64,000 nt of DNA, taken from NCBI RefSeq assembly GCF_041260155.1, contig NC_091948.1, forward strand, positions 3,848,501 through 3,912,500, written 5' to 3'. Source of the stretch: Ptychodera flava (Eukaryota; Hemichordata; Enteropneusta; Ptychoderidae). Numbering within the stretch: position 1 is the stretch's first letter; the number at the start of each line of letters is the position of its first letter. The position numbers were made by a program, and so were the translations under genes. Positions 37,682 to 49,453 of the stretch are shown in pieces. The notes under the pieces are model-generated. The model was not told the origin of the DNA, ran no database searches, and worked only from the letters and a program-made list of their open reading frames with translations.

Positions 37682-40573
37682 AGGGTTCGGCGAGTCCAAT
37701 ACGTCACTCATTGAGCCCGAGTCAAAAACAGGGCCGTATTTTGTGAATAACCCTATAGTATTACAGGACGTTCCATGACACTGATGTGGAGTACACCAAG
37801 TTTTGATGTTAGGATGCTATTTGACCTTTGACCTCATAATAGCTTGTCATCCACATGGGGAAAACAATATTTTAGAATTGTTCTTTCCAAAAAATTAACA
37901 TCTAGCAATTGTAAGTCACGCAGTGAATAAAGTTAAGTCCAACATCTGTGAATTTATGATAAATCATGCTACTGAACTACAATATCTAGCACAATATACT
38001 GCAGATTGATTTTTGAATTGTATGCTTAGCAGACACCCTGAATGGGTTCCCAATGTAACTCACGATCACGCCATGCAGTGTATGACAGGGCATTCTCAAA
38101 ACACTATAATTTCAACTTTTCTGGTAAAATTGGACAAAAAATGGTGTATGTATAAGAATAAGGTTATTAAGGAAATACCAACCATGATTTATGTCCTCAT
38201 ACATGTATGATTAGGTATTGTCCTTCACGCCTATATGTCTTGGACAGTACCTCCGCCACACTGTACGATGTACTCAGACATAAATCCTGGTAATTTGCGA
38301 ATAACATTTCATAGAATCCTGTAATATTGTGTGTGTTTCCTCCTGATTTCTGATAACTTCAAAGATAGCAACTAAATTGTTTTCACATGCATGTTTGGAA
38401 AACAATACAAGCTGTTTGAGCAAATTCTTTATGTTTAAAAGAAACTTTGTAGACTTTGGAAGCAATGTATTCACGACAAATTGGTCAACTAAGTGAGCAC
38501 TGCATCAGAAATCAATCTGAGACATTCTGAATGAGCTCCATAAGGGCATAGACTTGAAAACAATATCAGTAACCATGCACGTAGTCACAACAAAGCTAAT
38601 GATGAAGGAAACCTCATAGATATTAGACAAGAAACATTTGCAAAATCCAAAACAATAATATCAATAATAAAATACTGGATCTGTCACCAGTACAATGTAT
38701 ACAATTGAAATTGGAAAACCACATAAAAGTTTCATTGTCACTGTTTTCAGTAAAATCGCCTAATCAGTCAAAATTTGTCAAAGAAATTAACAGCATTGCA
38801 ACAAAATTTTATGGGACAGGACATGTTTATTTAAACATGGACCTACTGTGATGTAACTTTGATCATTGAACCCACTACACAAAAAAAGGGGTCTAAGCTT
38901 TGATGTATTCGTTAGCTTTTATTATCTTTAAAGGGGACAAAAAATAATGACTTGAAAACATTATATAATCATTTTACAACATTCTAAAACATTCAAATGA
39001 TGAGGCATATATGCAACCCTTCGTTCTACGTTTTCATGAAGGCCACTCTGCTGAACAAATTTTGAACAAACACATTTAGCAAGATAGAATTTGTACGCAA
39101 TGCTTCTATAAAAGCAGTAGCCATCTCAGATATCACCTTAGGAACTTGATTCCAGCATTCCGTGGAGTCTCGCAGTTTTGTTTGACACTTACAGCTCGAA
39201 GAAAATCTCATACATGCGACAGTTAAAAAAACTATTGTACAAGCGAACATTCAGTTGCAGTCCTTCTGGGTTCAAAGATCAGAACGGCGGCCATGTTTGC
39301 ATTTCCTGAGGTTTGAACCAATAATACAGTGAGAGAAGTATCTCAACCCACAGTCCGACGGTTCGGCTATCATAGGCATGGATTCCTAGGATATGAAAAT
39401 GTAATCTCTGGCATGGAAAAACTGTGGGTTATGTATTAAACACCTATGAGAAAATTTACAAAACTATGTTTCGTGACGTGATCGATATTATTATAATGTG
39501 AAGCAACAGAGGCAAGATAGCAAAAAACGTGGTGAATTTTAAAAGTACGTTTTCTGTGTTGGATAAACATATGGAAGTCAACGATAAAAATGAAATATTC
39601 TGCTGACCATCAGTTTTGGAAAGTAAAATAATGAGTCAATGAGAATTTTGTGTGCCATCGCAGTCTTTCATCTTTTCGTACTGATTCTGAGATTTTGTTC
39701 TCAAGTCTTGATTGAAGAGGGCGTTGTGTTAAGTGTTAGGTGCACAAAAAGGTACATTTAACGGTGGGAAATGGTCATTTACCGTGCATATGATAGCATA
39801 ATGTCATTGATGAGGCGATAGGTACCAGCTGACATGATTTAGCGTTCTCATTCACAAAAGCCACACTCGCGTTCACTCATATATATACTAGTATATTCAG
39901 AGAAGTGAAAACAAGTTATGACAGGTACATGTATCGCTCAAATGGCAGGACATACACAACAATATCGGTATCTGACGGCTGCTGAAGAAATGAGCCCAGA
40001 AACAGAGATCCTTGATGAACAAGTTCGAACAGATCGATCGCCCAGCTGTTGGGAACTTCGGGTTCTTCAGTTCAAACGGAAAACACTACCGCTTACAAAT
40101 CCCACCACCAGTGACAATACTCTAGGTAACATGACCATTTTCACGAGAGACAGTGGCGACAATGATATAATAAATTTACCTCTTATCGATATTGCAACCT
40201 CTTCGTGCTCAGCTGCTTTCGAATGTGTGTTAAGTAACAACATTTCGAAAAATCGACGCCACCTCTGGGTCCGCTTCCGCCATCTTTCCCAAAACCAAAA
40301 CAAATATTCTGCACATGCGCATAGATAGGTGGATATCCCAGAATCCTCTTTGAATTAAACTACGCTCGTTGTGCACGCATGTGGCCTACTTTGTCAGAGA
40401 ACCGACTAGTTTTATACCACAAATTATTCAAACATGACCTTACTCAAAATATCAATCTAATTGCATATTACTGAGTGGTTAGAAAGAAAGCTATCAGTTT
40501 TCCAGGGTGTTGAAAGAATATTTACATACTTTTTAATGGATGTGGCAAATTAATTTACTGTTCATGTTTGGCC
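37682..40573. other. Upstream of ASB7, no confirmed gene
   Basis: Two possible first exons on the minus strand have good Kozak context but no proven partner. One starts near 39,285 (MAAVLIFEPRRTATECSLVQ). The other starts near 40,280 (AAAGATGGCGGAAGCG; MAEADPEVASIFRN). A minus ORF at 39026-39250 begins with a signal-peptide-like MFACTIVFLTVACM and contains a consensus donor (AGCT/GTAAGT). Any of these could be a 5' exon of ASB7. A plus ORF at 39918-40328 (136 codons) matches nothing I recognise. Confidence 0.3.
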
Positions 40574-40576
40574 TAA

Positions 40577-42174
40577 GGCTGCGTTCACAAAAAAACGGGG
40601 GGGGGGGGGGGGCTGGAGGAATTCAGGGGGGATTCGAAAATTTTGGGGGTAGTGGAGGGGGACTTGAAAATTTTGCTCTACCTGTTGGGGGACTTGAAAA
40701 TTTTTGGGTCCCTTTTGAGTTTTACATTTTCCAATTCCAAGTTTTTGTAGGTAATTCAATGAAAAATGAATACCATTTTTTATGTCATCAAAATGTTGTA
40801 ATGTTAGTAATAATGTAACAAAATCTAGAACCGTTTTGTCACATTTCATGACTTTTATCTCGAAAAAATCTAAACGTGTGATTTGTCGTAAAAAACAAAC
40901 TTGAGCCTCGTAACAGGGCAGAAGCTGCAACTGTTAATGATTTCTGCAATATTTCTATGCAATATAACAACTACAGTTTCTTGCTATCTCCCTACAGCAT
41001 GCTCAAACACACAATATTTAGTTTGTCGACAAAGCCTGTATATATAAATATAAATATGTATTTGGTGATAATTTAATTGGAGTCCAGACTGACAGTCAGT
41101 TGTCAATGATACAAATACAAAGGCTGTGATAGCAAGCTGAATACTGGACAATTCAACATGCTGTAGGGAGTAGAACAACAACGCAGTTGTAAAACTGAAC
41201 AAAAATATTGCCAAAATTATCAAAGTTAATACAGCTACTGCCTACGGGTAGCGTCACTATCAGATACTACCCTGCTACTGCAGTGTCACTGTCACTGCAT
41301 ACCTGAACAGTGACAGACACAGCTCTGACTCTGATGTACATGGTAGTTGAAGAAGAGTTTTGGTCAAATGACACTCATGACAGTGAAACTCGCTTGTACA
41401 CAAGATAAGGGCAAGAGAGCAACACACGGAAGAAAACATAGAAATGTTTGAATTCTGGCATATGAGAATAATCAAATATTAAAGAAAAAAGATGGGGTCA
41501 CCATGCTTGATTTTCTCAATTTTCACACTCTTATTATAAAATAATACAGAAGTAAAACTTTGAATAGTAAGACTAAAAGAAAAAATATCTGACCAAATGG
41601 AATTATTTATTTTATAACCAAATTTGCAATTATCACACCAAAAATTTCAGAGATTAAAACATTTATTTGATGGAATATTTGAACCTTCCGGTATTGTCAA
41701 TTTTGAGTAGCATCTAATTCATATAGGTCTTGTAGTTTTGAAACAATTTTTGGTAGGTCACGGTGCAATACGGCAATTAGCCAGAATTCACAATTTTCCT
41801 ACTCTCTCATGATTGCATTTTGTGTGCTCTTCAACAGGAACAATTGACCTGGCCAGAGTTGGATTAACTCCAGTTGGCTTTTAGACCAATAAATTAAAAA
41901 AATTCACTGATGCATTTAAAGAACTTTCCTTGGGAATATGACTACAAAAAGTGCTAATACTGTGAGCAGAACGGCGCAATGTTTATTTTTTCTGCGCTCA
42001 CATCCTTTACAAATATGCGGGCCTGTGATAGTTGGGGGACTTGAAAAATTTTGACCATATAGAGGGGGCATTTGAAAATTTTTTAGGGTACTTAGTGGGG
42101 AATCTGAAAAAAAAAATGATTTCAATCGAGATTCCTCCAGCCCCCCCCCCTAATCGTTATTTGTGAACGCAGCC
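40577..42174. mobile_element. Harbinger-like non-autonomous DNA transposon, 1.6 kb
   Basis: The ends are inverted repeats, GGCTGCGTTCACAAA at 40577 and TTTGTGAACGCAGCC ending at 42174, flanked by TAA on both sides (40574-40576 and 42175-42177), a PIF/Harbinger-type 3 bp duplication. Inside each end lie poly-G or poly-C runs (about 40,600 and 42,141) with CTGGAGGA/TCCTCCAG, and several copies of GGGGGACTTGAAAATTTT. The latter occur at both ends in the same orientation. No transposase is visible. Confidence 0.75.
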
Positions 42175-42348
42175 TAACCAGGCTCAGTCCTAGACCTACA
42201 GGTTATAGGACTATTATGATCATCCCGACGTGCGTGTTGAATACTTTACTTCAAAAGACGCTGCAAGTACAGATTGCATCGAATTTGAAGTTTTTACTGT
42301 ATTTTAAACATAGTTTGTCACACGGTGAGAAAAGTGTTGATTGCATCA

Positions 42349-42867
42349 TAGACCCTCTTTTCTAGACTGTCGACAGTCCCTTGTGCCTTTTCTGTCTGTG
42401 TAGTCTCTCGCACATGCGACGGTAGGGGGTAGTCGCGAGCGAAAGCATACACCTCATACCTTAGTCACTCCATAGATGTACAAAAATAGACTTTTGTACA
42501 TCCATGGTCACTCGCAACTGCTCTTGGAATGCCCAGCTCGCGCCTTCCGTGCGCTGGCGCTCGTGGGCTAGGTAGTGTGCAAGATTGATCAATTTTCTGC
42601 TCGATCTATCGATCCCGTACTGGATCTGCCCGCCACTGCAACCTAAATACTCCCTAAATACTTAGGTTGTAGTGGCGGGATCGATAGATCTAGCGGAAAA
42701 TCGATCGATCTAGCAGACTACATAGCCCACGAGCGCCTGCATGTGCTTCTGCGCTACGCTTGCGATTCCCTCCACCGTCGTAAGCTTATGCGCGAGAGAC
42801 TACACCAATAAGAGATAGAAAAGGCACAAGGAACTGTCGACAGTCTACCTCTTTTCATGAGGGTCTA
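42349..42867. mobile_element. Large nested palindromic foldback element
   Basis: Outer arms begin TAGACCCTC, then CTGTCGACAGTCCCTTGTGC, and return as GCACAAGGAACTGTCGACAG with GAGGGTCTA at the far end. An inner palindrome (42556-42738) pairs GGCGCTCGTGGGCTA with TAGCCCACGAGCGCC and includes GATCGATAGATC and CCGCCACTGCAACCTAAATA. The inner core is the same family as 43,215 and 46,379. The left arm holds an additional small hairpin at 42,470-42,507. Confidence 0.8.
42470..42507. repeat. Short hairpin repeat, copy 2
   Basis: CCATAGATGTACAAAA and TTTTGTACATCCATGG pair around ATAGAC. The family is shared with 5,622 and 47,592. Confidence 0.55.
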
Positions 42868-43214
42868 CAATTGCATGCGTAAAACTTAGAAAAATATCAG
42901 CATATAAAATAGTATTAAAGGGAATGTATGGAGAGAGATCACCGCCAAACTTCATATATAGTGCCCAATTTGTTTCTCGAGAAAATTACCATGGAAGTGT
43001 TACATGTAAATGTTGGTATTTTCTTGTTACTTTGCAAATATGTTTCATTAGCCTACTACTACCGATGCATCTTTCTTCTTCTCCCTCGGTCCAACGCCAT
43101 CTAAGAATATGTACCACAAGATCCAATCTGATTAAAATCAGATGTAGGGTACGGCGACGTCTACTTATATATATACGCGTACGCGGTATTCTCTTGCTGT
43201 CGCTTCTCACTAGT

Positions 43215-43325
43215 GAGAGTCCACAGGCGCTCCTTAGCTGGGTCGTCTGCTAAGTAGATCGATTTTCGGATCGATCTATTGATCCCGTAGTCGATATGCC
43301 CGCCACTGCAACCTAAATACTCACA
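43215..43325 (+). mobile_element. Half copy of the palindromic foldback family
   Basis: ACAGGCGCTCCTTAGCTGGG, followed by TCTGCTAAGTAGATCGATTT, GATCGATCTATTGATCCCG and CCGCCACTGCAACCTAAATA, matches one arm of the copies at 42,556 and 46,379. The second arm is absent. Confidence 0.7.
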
Positions 43326-44463
43326 AGGTGTGCAACACAATCACTCAAAACCACACCACCCGATTTGTCAACTGGCCGTGTGCTCACACAAAACATTCAA
43401 AACTACACTCCCATATACCTAGTTGGATCACAAATTTAACCATCTCCTCAAAAATCACGCCGATGAATGTGTTACTCGCGTCATCTTGAAGAAATCGGCC
43501 GTGTTTTGAGACCAAGCGTGGTGAAAAGCGGCCTGCAGAACGATTCTACCATATTATGTAATTTATTCTACTACTGATTGGCTAATCAACGGTCAAAACA
43601 AAGGTCATGGCAAGACGTCACTGGTGAAGTACAGTTGAACCAATCAGCAGTGGAAAAAATGACGTCATATGGTAGACATAAACATGATATTCTCGATTAT
43701 CGATAATTAATTAAACTGCCGATTGGAATATCAATATTATTTTCTTGGAAAGAGTTCGCTAGCGCTCTATTGTTCTGTCAAACTTATCAGATTTCAAAAA
43801 TCATCGCGGCTATTTTAAACTTAATGTTATTTAGGCCTTTAGTAACATGACGGTACCTCTGAGTTCTGAAACGGAAAGAAAACCGTAAGGTTTGCAAACA
43901 TTTCAGCGCCCAATTGTAGTACTTTACAAATACCATCACAAAACGCTAGGAAATTTTAATGAAAAATCTGCACAAAAGATAGCAAAAAGGTCATAAGATT
44001 GTCGATCAACACAACTCTTTAAAACAATGCGTCTACATCCTTCCTATGAAATAAACGGGAAATTCGCAATTTGGTAAAATTAATCGTAATATAGTCTTCT
44101 ACAAGACTAAAGCTCCCATCTATATTCAGCTGGTTGACCACCCATCTACTTGTTGATGAAAATTGTAGCGTAGGCATTCGTCGATGACAGAATCTCGATG
44201 TAATGTTTTCAACGTTTCAGAAAAAAAAAGCAACGTGCAAGTTATTTTATGCAAATGTTACTGTGTATACAACATACATCTGTTGAACAGTTTGGCACTG
44301 TATAGGTTATACATGCATTTAATGTTGCATAATGCAATAATGTATTATTCTAGGTGTTTGTCACTATATTATTGTTATTAGCTATACTAGACAGTTATTT
44401 TTACGTTATTTTTAGACGATAGATAGGTAGATGCATGCTAACGTTGTACTTGCGTATGTACTT
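43326..44463. other. No gene seen
   Basis: Non-coding. It includes CCAAT-type words near 43,630-43,650 and an intact TGACGTCA at about 43,661, but no supported transcript start. Confidence 0.4.
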
Positions 44464-44537
44464 ACACATACATACATACATACATACATACATACATACA
44501 TACATACATACATACATACATACATACATACATACAT
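44464..44537. repeat. (CATA)n microsatellite
   Basis: About 74 bp of uninterrupted CATA tetranucleotides. Confidence 0.95.
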
Positions 44538-45086
44538 GGACCTGCTCATATGCGTAGCTGCATAAGTAGAAACACTTGTCAATCGATTATATTTTTACTC
44601 AACCACAGTTCACGCCATTTCACCGTTTTTCAACATTCATCATTGAATGGCAGTAAGCTTACACTTGAAAATGAATCAAGACGATGGAAATGTGAAAAGT
44701 AGACAGTTATATGGTTTTATTTTCTCGGTGGATATTACATATCCTTCAATATACACGGCAAAACATGGCAAACTGAAAAAAACAACAACATGAAGTAGAA
44801 TTCGACTTATGTTTTATTAAGTGGAAAATTTCTGTACAATTCAATAAAATGATACTAGGTAAACAGCATAGGGTATACTCGCTGCACGAGGGCCTCCGTT
44901 ATCTATATGCCTATACAATCTGCGTTTAGTAAAAAATTTCTTCAAGTTTAAAAACAACCAACAATTTTCAGATGACTCCAAAGATAACATCGAGAGCATC
45001 CCCATACCACCACCCTACTCCCTTCATAAAAACACTTTTAGGTTCAATTTGTTGCATCACATAACTCCTGATTAACTATGAGTAGA

Positions 45087-45418
45087 TTAGGGTAGAATGC
45101 GCCTCGGGGACAGATATTCAGATTCTCAAATTTTTTCCATTCTTTTCTGATCTATCACTTGTTGGGGCTAATTCCAAGTTCTTTGAGGTTTTTCGAAAAC
45201 AGAACCCCCGCCCCCATAGAGTTAATACAGGGATGGCGGCCATTTTGAATTTCAAATATCATTAATATCAGGTAATTTGTTTCTCCATAGTGCCAAACTT
45301 TGCACAGTGACCCCTACTATTTATTGTTGATTTGGTGAGAGTATAATTTCAACGATTCCTTGTGGAAATGTTTTAACAAAAGTTTAAGTCTTTCACTTTA
45401 AATTTCAAGGCGCATACG
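45087..45418. mobile_element. Inverted-repeat element (MITE), copy 2, reversed
   Basis: TTAGGGTAGAATGCGCCTCG at the left and AAGGCGCATACGAA at the right. The interior GATTCCTTGTGGAAATG is the reverse complement of the interior of the copy at 23,958 (CTTTCCTTCCACAAGGAATC), and GACAGATATTCAGATTCTCA likewise matches that copy's right end. It is more diverged than copy 1 and its outer TTAA is eroded. Confidence 0.7.
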
Positions 45419-46094
45419 AAATGTTTACACGAAAATAAAGCGCTCCGATCGCAAGTTTTACAGCTCATATGGCAATTTACAGTAATTCTACTGTGAAACT
45501 GTGAATTGTAATGCAATTTATGAACACATTTTTACAGGCTAGTGCTACTGAAAAATGTAAACATCTTACATCAAGGTATCACCTCGACTTGCATTCGCGT
45601 AAAGAAGGGGAAAGACGGGGCGTCCAAAGAAAAGAAATAAGTGGAGGATCGTCGTATAGCCTAAATTTGGCAAGATTATATCAGAATAGAAAAGATTTGG
45701 TTTACTTGAAATGCACATGGTCTTTTTTTATTAACCAACTAATTTATGTGTCTTAACATTTTTATGTTTTGCTCCGTTTAGGTGAAATTCTACAACTGCA
45801 AAGATATGGCGAAAGTTCTTCAGATGCACGCAAAAAAACAACAACAACAGAATCCCACGATATGATACCACATGAACATAATGGTTTGTTACGATTTGTA
45901 TTCATGATATGACTACTAATGTACGGGATGTATTCAAAGACGCATGAGAACTCATCCGTCTCCACGAGTGAAGTGATCATGATGGCAATGTCTTACTCTC
46001 GACTGTATAATAGAGTCTCGTCTGCTTTAGTTTGGCACAGTGCACACGCCCTCACAGTCTACCTTCCACTTGCCACTGTCGAAGGAGAAATTGA

Positions 46095-46205
46095 ACGATG
46101 CTGAAGTTATTTTCGTATTCGTTTTCGTATTCGTTTTCGTATTCGTATTCGTATTCGTATTGGAGTCACTGACAAAATTTTTTATTTTTAGTCCAAATTT
46201 CGTAC
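46095..46205 (+). repeat. Left inverted arm with (TTCGTA)n
   Basis: ACGATGCTGAAGTTATTTTC is followed by TTCGTA/TTCGTT hexamers, then ATTGGAGTCACTGACA and TTATTTTTAGTCCA. The reverse complement of the whole segment is found at 49,033-49,141. Confidence 0.8.
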
Positions 46206-46378
46206 GTATTATATAAAAGTTCTGTCTTTACAGAAGTTAAAGTGCTTTTTATATGACAATATATCAATACTTCAATATTTGAGAATGTAAGTTGAAAAAG
46301 ATCCAATCTTTTTAGGCCCTAGATTGAAAGATATCGTTGCTATCAATAGAGGAGAAATTTTAAAAACAAACGGCCAGT

Positions 46379-46576
46379 ACACAGGCACTCCTCAGCTGGG
46401 TAGTCTGTTGAATAGATCGATTTTCGGCTCGATCTATCGATCCCGTAGTCGATATGCGCGCCATTGTAACCAAAATACTCACTAGGTTACAGTGGCGGGC
46501 ATACTGGCCACGGGATCGATAGATCGAGCCGAAAATCGATCTATTTAGCAATCTACCAAACTATTAGCGCCTGTGG
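46379..46576. mobile_element. Palindromic foldback element, full copy
   Basis: Left arm ACAGGCACTCCTCAGCTGGG to ATTGTAACC; right arm GGTTACAGTGGCGGGC to TAGCGCCTGT. Both carry ATAGATCGATTTTCGGCTCG and GATCGATAGATCGAGCC in inverted order, around ACTCACTA. It is non-coding and the same family as 42,556 and 43,215. Confidence 0.8.
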
Positions 46577-46616
46577 GCCAGTAGTCTTTGGAGGAAAGAT
46601 TTTTTAAACAAACATC

Positions 46617-46653
46617 ATTTTCGTATTCGTATTCGTATTCGTTTTCGTATTAA
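46617..46653 (+). repeat. (TTCGTA)n microsatellite
   Basis: A third run of TTCGTA/TTCGTT hexamers, without the flanking segments found at 46,095 and 49,033. Confidence 0.8.
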
Positions 46654-46816
46654 CTTCTATCACAACAACCAACTTCAACATTCTGTTGACATCATTAGTA
46701 TCGATAATGGAAATTCAGCTGACCCGCCCAATTTGACGAATTGTAAACTTAAAAGGTAATTTTCTTGTTTTAAACTGATATCTCTGAGAAAGTGATCGTC
46801 ATAACGACAGTGAATG

Positions 46817-48283
46817 CAGGGCTCAACGTTATCGCATGCCCATAAGTCGAAATTCTAGGGGCAAACCTTGGACCTTGAAAATATCAGAGGCTTTTGTAGT
46901 GTCACGAAAACCTTAAAAATTATATATATATGACATGCTATATTTAGACTGCTGTCGCAAAGGAAAACGAGATGAATAAAATGGCATCATAGGCCTATGT
47001 CCCGATCGGTACATTAGTTTCCCTAATAAAGATTAAATTAATGTGTGAGCTGTTGTCAGAGTCTTTACTTGAGTACGGCCCATCTCTTTTTCTTTCCTTG
47101 CGTTTGCGTCAACTGTCATTGCCAGAACATGTTAATCAACTTGCGTTATGATAAGATACACCAGAATGCATGGAAATTAATTTGTATCGCGAAATATCGA
47201 GAAACACCTGTATTCTATGATAAATAGGCTTCAGCTAGTCTAGTAGCTGTCGCAACTGGCTCAATCGGTTTCCGTCATTTGTTACTGTGCGATCCAGTTT
47301 TAGTGTTACGCAGTTTGCCCTGCTCTACAACTCCGTTCTGCAGGTCACTCCCAAAACTTTCAGCAGTACTATTTTGGGGGACCAATCAAGCCGCTAGCCG
47401 TAGATAGCTACTTTTTTCAACAAAAACTCTGAATAGAAATGCAGCAGCTATCAACTTTCGATAGATATTTTGTAGGCAAGAGAACAAAACTCAAACGTAT
47501 ATGCGCATTGAATCCTAGCTGTGATATCGCAGCGGTACTTGTGGCGTGTATCGAACTCGCTCGGGTCATTGAGGTCATCGCCACAGTCCCATCCATGGTC
47601 TGTTCATGGAAGTTTTTACATCCATGGTCTGTTCTACATAATTGCAGTCGCTACCAGGCAGATTTGCCATGATATTTCAACAAAGTTGCTTGCTATTTAG
47701 ATCTAGCTGAAAACAAGAACCTTTATGAAACATGCTAATCTAGTCCAAGCTTGATGAAATCGATGCTTTCATCTGCTTTCCAAGGACGATTTCCGGAAAT
47801 GGTCTAGCCGGTCACATGCCACTAACGCAAATATTCATTACGCACGTGAACGCATGAAACATGTTGCAGTTACTGGTTGCTTGTTTTCCCTTGTCAGCTA
47901 TATTTTGATGACATTTTATGCTGGGATTATGATTGGTTCAGTTGAAATGATGTGACAGCACTAAAACTGCTTCTGATACTTGATTGGATTGGGATATTTT
48001 GACAGATCATTCAAGATAACATCAGCAGACACATTGGCAGCGCTGTGCAGTGCATGCAGTGGAGAGAACGCGCTCAAACCTTTGAGTAACTCCGCTCAAC
48101 GGCTATGCTTATTCAATGCGTATTTTGGGGTCGCGGCCTTTCGGGACAATGCTCCGTGAACACTGAGCGAATACAATTTGATCACGTATACGGTATGGAG
48201 AAATGTCTTGAAAAAAATTCAGTCGCAATCTCATAAAATTTGGTCGCCTATGCGACTGAAAATGGTCGCTACTTTGAGCCCTG
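46817..48283. mobile_element. hAT-like element, 1,467 bp, with 8 bp target duplication
   Basis: Ends are CAGGGCTCAA (46817-46826) and TTGAGCCCTG (48274-48283), perfect 10 bp inverted repeats with the CAG...CTG ends usual in hAT transposons. Flanks are AGTGAATG (46809-46816) and ATTGAATG (48284-48291), an 8 bp duplication with one change. No intact transposase is seen. A short open stretch at 47439-47672 starts MQQLSTFDRYFVGKRTKLKR, which could be a remnant transposase N-terminus but is too short to assign. It lies between the inverted TTCGTA arms. Confidence 0.75.
47592..47628. repeat. Short hairpin repeat, copy 3
   Basis: TCCATGGTCTGTTCATGGA followed by TTTTTACATCCATGG; it shares TTTTTACATCCATGG with the hairpins at 5,622 and 42,470. 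CCATGGTCTGTTC is also directly repeated here. It lies inside the hAT-like element. Confidence 0.45.
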
Positions 48284-48291
48284 ATTGAATG

Positions 48292-49032
48292 TAATACGTG
48301 AATTATCGGTCGGTCCGGTTTTATGTTATTATTGCTCACATCTTTACTCTGAAAGTTAAACTACCTATTGTGATTGATTTCTGTTACTTTCTACCCTGTA
48401 GCAGCACGTACAACTTTGTCGTAACTTGCAATTTTGTAATTTTTGCCTTACCGCACTCACTAAGTTTTGTAAAGTATTGTATTGTATTGTTATTATAAAT
48501 TTATTTCAGGTCTACGTAGAGCCATGTCAAAATGAAGTAAAATACTTGAAATACAAATTGTAAATGGATATTAGTATTCTAAAGTGAGTCCCAAAAGGAT
48601 GACCGGATATAACAGTTTTCACATTTTTTTATTAGATGGTTGTCCTGGACAAGTCCCCCGTTCATCATAGCTTTCAACAGTCACCCGTTTTGCAGCGCCT
48701 CACAAAAATCTGCCCTCCCCGCAAAACGATGGTACAGTCCAGGGCAGCTCCTTTGCATCCGCTCTCACGAGTCCCATTACTTGGCACTGACCACCTGATT
48801 TAGGGGTGCATCCAGCTGCCCGGTCAAGAGACATGGCAAGCGAAGATGCTGCCTCACCAGATCCCAACCGATTTAAGTATGTTTTTTTCAAATAAAATGA
48901 GGTGAACAAAATTCTTTAAAATCTACAAATGCAAATTTATGTAAATTTAACCAAATTTGGCAGATGAAATTACGAATCAAATTATCACAATATTTAAACC
49001 TCAGTAAATATCGTATATTGCACGTTTCATAC
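48292..49032. other. No confirmed gene
   Basis: One short plus-strand segment near 48,832 reads MASEDAASPDPNRF and runs into a donor-like AA/GTATGT. It could be a first exon, but no partner exon is found before 50 kb. Confidence 0.3.
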
Positions 49033-49141
49033 CTGAAACCTGGACTAAAAATAACATTTTCTGTCAGTGACTCCAATACGAATGCGAATACGAATACGAA
49101 AACGAATAAGAAAACGAATACGAAAATAACTTCAGCATCGT
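49033..49141 (-). repeat. Right inverted arm with (TACGAA)n
   Basis: Reverse complement of 46,095-46,205, including the hexamer tract and both unique flanks. It forms the right boundary of a 3.05 kb interval. Confidence 0.8.
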
Positions 49142-49453
49142 GAAATTGATGTCAGTAGCTTTTACATTAACCGAGAACGATTGCATTTACTGTGTGATGA
49201 AAGGAACTAGTGTTTCTGTCGCATCGAACGTTTTCCTCCTGTGGGTGTACATCCGATTCGTTAAACACGTTTATAGAAGATCGTTTCCGCCTAGAATAAT
49301 CATTTCATGTAGACCTACATGTAATTTATGAGAGAATGTCCAGCCCGTCTTGGAACAATTAAAAAATTGATTCTAGATGTCACAACAGCGGCGGTATAAT
49401 GGTTGTAGTGGCGGTGGCTGTGTTAGAAAAAGTCATCACTCTTCACCTTTGCA

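Noticed and set aside
39026-39250. A 74-codon minus frame with a signal-peptide-like start
   Set aside because: It contains a consensus donor mid-frame, and splicing to the ASB7 acceptor would give a stop, so it is more likely a 5' UTR or chance.
39918-40328. A 136-codon plus frame
   Set aside because: No recognised domain and an equally open antisense frame. It was kept only as a remark because the area is CpG-richer.
40562-40930. A 122-codon minus frame with proline and NFQVP repeats
   Set aside because: It is the translation of the transposon's poly-C run and subterminal motifs and starts at the TIR.
44464-44537. CRISPR-like regular repeats
   Set aside because: A plain CATA microsatellite in a eukaryotic genome, with no spacers.
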